Below are positions 60,401-64,000 of a stretch of 64,000 bases of DNA, one piece after another; within the stretch, counting starts at the first letter, position 1, and each line of letters opens with the position of its first letter. Source of the stretch: Flavobacteriales bacterium UBA2104 (GTDB lineage: Bacteria > Bacteroidota > Bacteroidia > Flavobacteriales_D > Crocinitomicaceae); the NCBI GenBank assembly GCA_002331485.1, contig DCYS01000037.1, positions 1 through 64,000 of the forward strand, given 5' to 3'. The notes beneath the pieces were generated by a model. That model was not told where the DNA came from. It searched no databases and saw nothing but the letters and a program-made list of their open reading frames with translations. Made by a program: the position numbers and the translations under genes.

Positions 60401-62011
60401 ATGAACAAAGAAGAATTAGCAGGAAAAAAACTTCCTGAATTACGCGTAATTGCGAAAACCATAGGTATTAAAAAACCCGAATCTTACAAAAAAGCAGAAT
60501 TGATAGACATGATCACCGGTGATAAAAAACCGGAATCATCTGCTCCTGCTAATGAAAAGTCAAATGACGATAAAAGCGCTAAAAAGGAAGAAAAGCCAAA
60601 ACGAGCAAGAAAACGCACTGAGCAAAGTGAAGGAAGAGATCTTTTTAGCGAGGGAAAGAAGGATTCAAATGAGAATAATGATAAGAAAGATCAACCTAGA
60701 TCTCAGAATGATAAGCAGCAGGATAAAAAGCCTTCTGGAAGACAGAAAAAGTCTGATGACAACAATCATTCAAAATCGAATAGACGAAATCATGATCATA
60801 AGAATAATGATCAAAAACAAAACTCTCGCCACAAGAACAACGGCGGAAATAAAAATGACCGTCAAAAAATAGAGGATACCAAGAAGTACGACCTATCAGG
60901 AATTGTATCTGCGGAAGGAGTTCTTGAAGTTATGCAGGATGGGTACGGATTCTTGAGATCTTCTGATTACAATTACCTTCCTTCACCGGATGATATATAT
61001 GTAAGCCACAGTCAGATCAAGTTATTTGGTTTGAAAACTGGAGATACTGTTTATGGAACGATTAGACCTCCTCGAGAAGGAGAAAAATATTTTCCACTCG
61101 TAAAAGTTGACTCGATCAATGGTCGTGAACCTTCATTTATTCGTGATAGAGTTCCTTTCCAATATTTGACACCTTTGTTCCCAGATGAGAAATTCAAGAT
61201 CACAGGACACCGTCAGGAAAGTATGTCTACACGTATTATGGATCTGTTCGCACCTATTGGAAAAGGACAACGTGGTATGATCGTAGCCCAACCAAAAACA
61301 GGTAAAACGGTTTTACTGAAAGATGTTGCGAATGCCATTGCAGCTAATCACCCAGAGACATATTTGATCATATTGCTGATCGATGAGCGTCCTGAGGAAG
61401 TTACCGATATGGCAAGAAGCGTAAATGCTGAAGTAATTGCCTCTACTTTCGATGAGCCAGCTGATCGACACGTAAAAGTCGCTAATATGGTTCTTGAAAA
61501 AGCCAAAAGAATGGTAGAATGTGGCCATGATGTTTGTATTCTACTTGATTCAATTACACGTCTTGCACGTGCATACAATACCGTATCTCCTGCATCAGGT
61601 AAAGTACTGTCTGGTGGTGTAGATGCAAATGCGCTACAACGACCAAAACGATTCTTCGGAGCGGCCAGAAAAATTGAAAATGGAGGTTCTTTATCGATCC
61701 TGGCAACTGCATTGACTGATACTGGATCGAAGATGGATGAAGTGATCTTTGAGGAATTCAAAGGAACCGGTAACATGGAACTTCAATTAGATCGTAAGAT
61801 CGCTAATCGTAGAATTTACCCAGCAATTGATATTCTTTCTTCTGGTACTCGTCGTGAAGATCTGCTTATGGATAAAGACGTTCTCCAGCGCGTGTGGATC
61901 CTTAGAAAACATATTGCTGATATGAACCCAGTTGAAACTATGGAATTCATGAAGTCTCACATGGAGAATACATTATCCAACGAGGAATTTCTTGTATCCA
62001 TGAACAGCTAA
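60401..62011 (+). CDS. rho: Transcription termination factor Rho with long disordered insert
   Basis: A 536-residue hexameric RNA helicase that ends transcription. The N-terminal Rho_N helical domain (about 1-40, LPELRVIAKTIGIKKPESYKKAELI) is separated from the RNA-binding cold-shock-like domain (about 165-245, GVLEVMQDGYGFLRSSDYNYL) by about 120 residues very rich in Lys, Asp, Asn, Gln and Arg. The ATPase domain has Walker A VAQPKTGKT (about 296-304), VCILLDSITRLARAYN and SSGTRREDLL. Similar inserts occur in Bacteroidota and Actinobacteriota Rho and can aid RNA binding. It lies 4 bases upstream of a DUF4199 gene. Confidence 0.97.
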   Translation: MNKEELAGKKLPELRVIAKTIGIKKPESYKKAELIDMITGDKKPESSAPANEKSNDDKSAKKEEKPKRARKRTEQSEGRDLFSEGKKDSNENNDKKDQPRSQNDKQQDKKPSGRQKKSDDNNHSKSNRRNHDHKNNDQKQNSRHKNNGGNKNDRQKIEDTKKYDLSGIVSAEGVLEVMQDGYGFLRSSDYNYLPSPDDIYVSHSQIKLFGLKTGDTVYGTIRPPREGEKYFPLVKVDSINGREPSFIRDRVPFQYLTPLFPDEKFKITGHRQESMSTRIMDLFAPIGKGQRGMIVAQPKTGKTVLLKDVANAIAANHPETYLIILLIDERPEEVTDMARSVNAEVIASTFDEPADRHVKVANMVLEKAKRMVECGHDVCILLDSITRLARAYNTVSPASGKVLSGGVDANALQRPKRFFGAARKIENGGSLSILATALTDTGSKMDEVIFEEFKGTGNMELQLDRKIANRRIYPAIDILSSGTRREDLLMDKDVLQRVWILRKHIADMNPVETMEFMKSHMENTLSNEEFLVSMNS

Positions 62012-62015
62012 AAAT

Positions 62016-62582
62016 ATGCGACCAGCGTTAAAAGCAGCATTATTATTTGCAGCAGGATGGATTGCCATAAAATTCACTTTTTATGCGATGGGTGTATTCC
62101 AGGACGATATATTCGTTACAGGCCTAATTAATAATCTATTTTTGCTGGCAGCTATCGCAATCGGACTTTATTTCGAAAAGAAAAAAGAAGGTTTTGGCTC
62201 TGGAACTGCCCTTTCCGATATAAAACATTCAATGGTCGCAGGTGCTCCATACGCCGTGTTTGTTTCCATATTCATGTTTTTCTTTTATAGTAATATCAAT
62301 CCAGAATTCATTGAGGGAAAGAAACAAGAACGAATGGATATTTATTATGTCAATATGGAAAGAGAATCATACGTTGACTCATTGAAAGCGCAGAATCAAG
62401 AGTTCAATGTACTGACTAACGATGAGATCCTTAAGGAGATCGAAAGAGATACTGAAAGTGCCTTATCTCCAAATACATTACTTGTATTCTCTTTACTTGG
62501 TTTGATCGTTTTAAGTTTGACCTACGCTATATTCATTACCGTCATATTTAGAAAAATATTACTAAGAAACTTCTACTCCTAG
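62016..62582 (+). CDS. DUF4199-family membrane protein
   Basis: A 188-residue protein with four hydrophobic helices (about 5-25, 33-50, 70-92 and 152-175) and a hydrophilic loop between the third and fourth that includes YVDSLKAQNQEFNVLTNDEI. The pattern, including the GxGxxxxDIKHSM segment between helices, fits DUF4199, a Bacteroidota membrane family of unknown function. It starts 4 bases after rho and is probably cotranscribed with it. Confidence 0.8.
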   Translation: MRPALKAALLFAAGWIAIKFTFYAMGVFQDDIFVTGLINNLFLLAAIAIGLYFEKKKEGFGSGTALSDIKHSMVAGAPYAVFVSIFMFFFYSNINPEFIEGKKQERMDIYYVNMERESYVDSLKAQNQEFNVLTNDEILKEIERDTESALSPNTLLVFSLLGLIVLSLTYAIFITVIFRKILLRNFYS

Positions 62583-62686
62583 AATCGTGATATCTGCTTT
62601 CGATCTTCGCCTCTAGTACCTAAGAAACTTATCATCTTCTTTTTGATCAATTTAGTGAAGATTCTTATTCTCCACTAATCATTCGA

Positions 62687-62715
62687 TTGAGACATTACGT
62701 ACTTATTTATGTTTG
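62687..62715 (+). promoter_or_regulatory. Candidate promoter for the FAS1 protein gene
   Basis: TTG at 62687-62689 (-33-like) is followed 18 bases later by TATGTTTG (62708-62715), a perfect TAnnTTTG match. Transcription from it would give a leader of about 160 bases containing three palindromes. Confidence 0.5.
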
Positions 62716-62779
62716 CCTCTTGACATACAGAACTTTAAACTGTATTTCCCAAAACACTAATTCTCAAATTCCTAACATA

Positions 62780-62852
62780 AATGTCTTTTATAAGACATTT
62801 TAATGCATTTTGTTTACCGTGGTAAACTTTATTACCTAACAGAATGTTCTGT
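62780..62852 (+). repeat. Three consecutive perfect palindromes in the FAS1 gene leader
   Basis: AATGTCTT-TTAT-AAGACATT (62780-62799), GTTTACC-GT-GGTAAAC (62812-62827) and ACAGAA-TG-TTCTGT (62839-62852). Centres are 30 and 26 bases apart. They may be operators, or RNA hairpins in the leader. None is followed by a T-run, so they are not simple terminators. Confidence 0.6.
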
Positions 62853-62878
62853 GCACCGAATCTTAAAACAAAAGTAAA

Positions 62879-64000
62879 ATGAAAAAACATCTATTCAATC
62901 GTGCTAAAATGCTTACTGCTGCAGTGGCATTTACACTGATCGGAGCTAGTGCAAGTGCACAGACAACGATCTATCAAACTATTCAGGCCAGTCCTGATCA
63001 CACAATTTTAGAACAGGCCATTGACAATGTCACAGGTTTATCGACAACTCTGGACGATCCAAATGCGGATCTAACTGTTTTTGCACCTGACGATGATGCT
63101 TTCAATGCCGCATTAAATGAACTTGGTATAACAGCTGGAGATCTTCTATCAGATCCTAACCTAGGTGATATTCTTGAATATCATGTTCTTTCAGGTACTG
63201 TAGCATCTGGTGATCTAATGAACGGTATGATGCCAACCCCATTGAATACAGCGAATACGATTAAAATAACTATTGATGGTACAGATGCTTATGCAAATCA
63301 GTCATTGATCGATGGTGCAGACATTCCAGTTACGAATGGAGCATTACATAGCATGGATCAAGTGATATTCTCAGATGAAACTGTAGCTGATATTGCTATA
63401 GACAGTCCTGATCACACAGTTCTTGAATCAGCTGTTGTTGAGGCTCGTCTTTTACCTGCTCTAACTGATCCGTTTTCTTCTTTAACTGTAATGGCGCCAA
63501 CAGATGATGCATTCACAGAAGCACTAGACAGTCTGAACATAACGGCTGGTGACCTACTTGCAGATCCTAACCTGGGAGATATTCTTTTATATCACGTTTT
63601 AGGTTCTGAAGTTGCTTCTGGTGACCTTAACAACGGTGATATGCCAACACCATTAAATACAGCTAACACAATAAAAGTTACTGTTGCTGGAAACGCAGTA
63701 TTTATGAATCATGCGGAGGTAACTTCTCCAGACAATGCTGCTGGGAATGGTGTCGTACATGTATTAGATCAAGTTATTCTTCCAGTTGAAACTACTGCCG
63801 ACGTAATAATTGACAGCCAAGATCATACAACTTTAGAAGCTGCAGTTATAGAAGGACTTTTAGTTCCTGCACTTACGAACCCATTTGATACATTAACTAT
63901 CTTAGGTCCTGATGATGCTGCATTTACTGCCGCTTTGAATGAACTTGGAATTTCTGCAGGTGATCTACTTGCAAGTCCGGATCTAGTGAACATTCTACTT
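62879..64000 (+). CDS. Secreted fasciclin (FAS1) repeat protein, truncated by right edge
   Basis: The frame from ATG 62879 stays open to the right edge (374 codons visible). After a signal peptide (MKKHLFNRAKMLTAAVAFTLIGASASAQ region) come FAS1 domains: unit 1 from about 62963, unit 2 from about 63383 and unit 3 from about 63796, cut by the edge. Each repeats the pattern SPDHTILEQAI, LTVFAPDDDAFNAAL, LGDILEYHVL and VIFSD-like closing strands. FAS1 domains mediate adhesion in secreted or surface proteins; a T9SS sorting domain would be expected at the missing C-terminus, but cannot be seen. Units 1 and 2 are close at the protein level. Confidence 0.92.
   Translation, partial: MKKHLFNRAKMLTAAVAFTLIGASASAQTTIYQTIQASPDHTILEQAIDNVTGLSTTLDDPNADLTVFAPDDDAFNAALNELGITAGDLLSDPNLGDILEYHVLSGTVASGDLMNGMMPTPLNTANTIKITIDGTDAYANQSLIDGADIPVTNGALHSMDQVIFSDETVADIAIDSPDHTVLESAVVEARLLPALTDPFSSLTVMAPTDDAFTEALDSLNITAGDLLADPNLGDILLYHVLGSEVASGDLNNGDMPTPLNTANTIKVTVAGNAVFMNHAEVTSPDNAAGNGVVHVLDQVILPVETTADVIIDSQDHTTLEAAVIEGLLVPALTNPFDTLTILGPDDAAFTAALNELGISAGDLLASPDLVNILL

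Noticed and set aside
1..64000. CRISPR arrays, tRNA or rRNA genes, IS elements, prophage or toxin-antitoxin modules
   Set aside because: I looked for regularly spaced repeats, cloverleaf-like segments, transposase and integrase motifs and small gene pairs, and saw none that I could support.

Overview
This window is chromosomal DNA from a Bacteroidota bacterium, most likely a marine Flavobacteriales of the Cryomorphaceae/Crocinitomicaceae kind. The evidence is type IX secretion (T9SS) products and a PorP/SprF partner, many families largely confined to the phylum (DUF4421, DUF4293, DUF4199, DUF2911, PKD/SprB adhesins), a fused CcoN-CcoO oxidase subunit, low GC, weak Shine-Dalgarno signals, and repeated perfect matches to the Bacteroidota -7 promoter element TAnnTTTG just upstream of genes. 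I see no tRNA, rRNA, CRISPR array, transposase, integrase or recognisable defence system. The content is mostly ordinary core genome with a few accessory islands.

Layout. 1-6473 (minus strand): a run of a methyltransferase, a di-haem MauG-type peroxidase, an unknown protein, an orphan ABC ATPase, a YihY membrane protein and a large AsmA-like protein cut by the left edge. 6591-12940 (plus): a DUF4421 outer-membrane protein, a small secreted protein and a 1611-residue T9SS adhesin, closed by a strong terminator. 13008-15834 (minus): complete proline operon proC-proB-proA. 16146-18350 (plus): an arsS radical SAM, rhodanese and TIGR04282-type transferase trio, typical of arsenosugar-type clusters. 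18351-20834 (minus): priA. 21040-28354 (plus): a cbb3 oxidase operon (ccoS, fused ccoNO, ccoQ, a ccoP with an extra haem domain, ccoG, fixH, TauE/SafE), then a rhodanese and a DUF2892 protein. Two FNR-like palindromes precede it.

28413-34584: envelope proteins (DUF1573 lipoprotein, S41 protease, NlpC/P60 hydrolase) and a polyamine pair (agmatinase and a SpeD-SpeE fusion). 34728-43350: a surface-glycan island with flippase, deacetylase-like protein, GT4 glycosyltransferase, sulfotransferase, SGNH protein and a YfhO-family membrane protein. 43434-44015: miaE. 44197-49298 (plus): a second PKD adhesin with its PorP/SprF partner, an ACP phosphodiesterase-like protein, a 29-residue candidate membrane peptide and an MltF-like lytic transglycosylase. 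49348-54146: a DUF2911 protein and a large secreted subtilase with Glu at the catalytic-Asp position. 54198-57492: an M14 peptidase and a ZIP transporter-DtxR/MntR regulator pair. 57713-62582: an ABC-F protein, DUF4293, rho and DUF4199. 62879 to the right edge: a FAS1 repeat protein with an unusual palindrome-rich leader.

Themes. Much of the window concerns the cell surface: secreted adhesins and proteases, glycan assembly and wall remodelling. Microaerobic respiration is the other large block. The points I rate highest are the Asp-to-Glu subtilase, the FNR-like sites before the oxidase operon, the two-haem CcoP, the sulfotransferase-containing glycan island, the heptamer array beside a palindromic element at 57.6-57.7 kb, the three tandem palindromes before the FAS1 gene, and duplicated adhesin modules whose protein is conserved while their codons have diverged.
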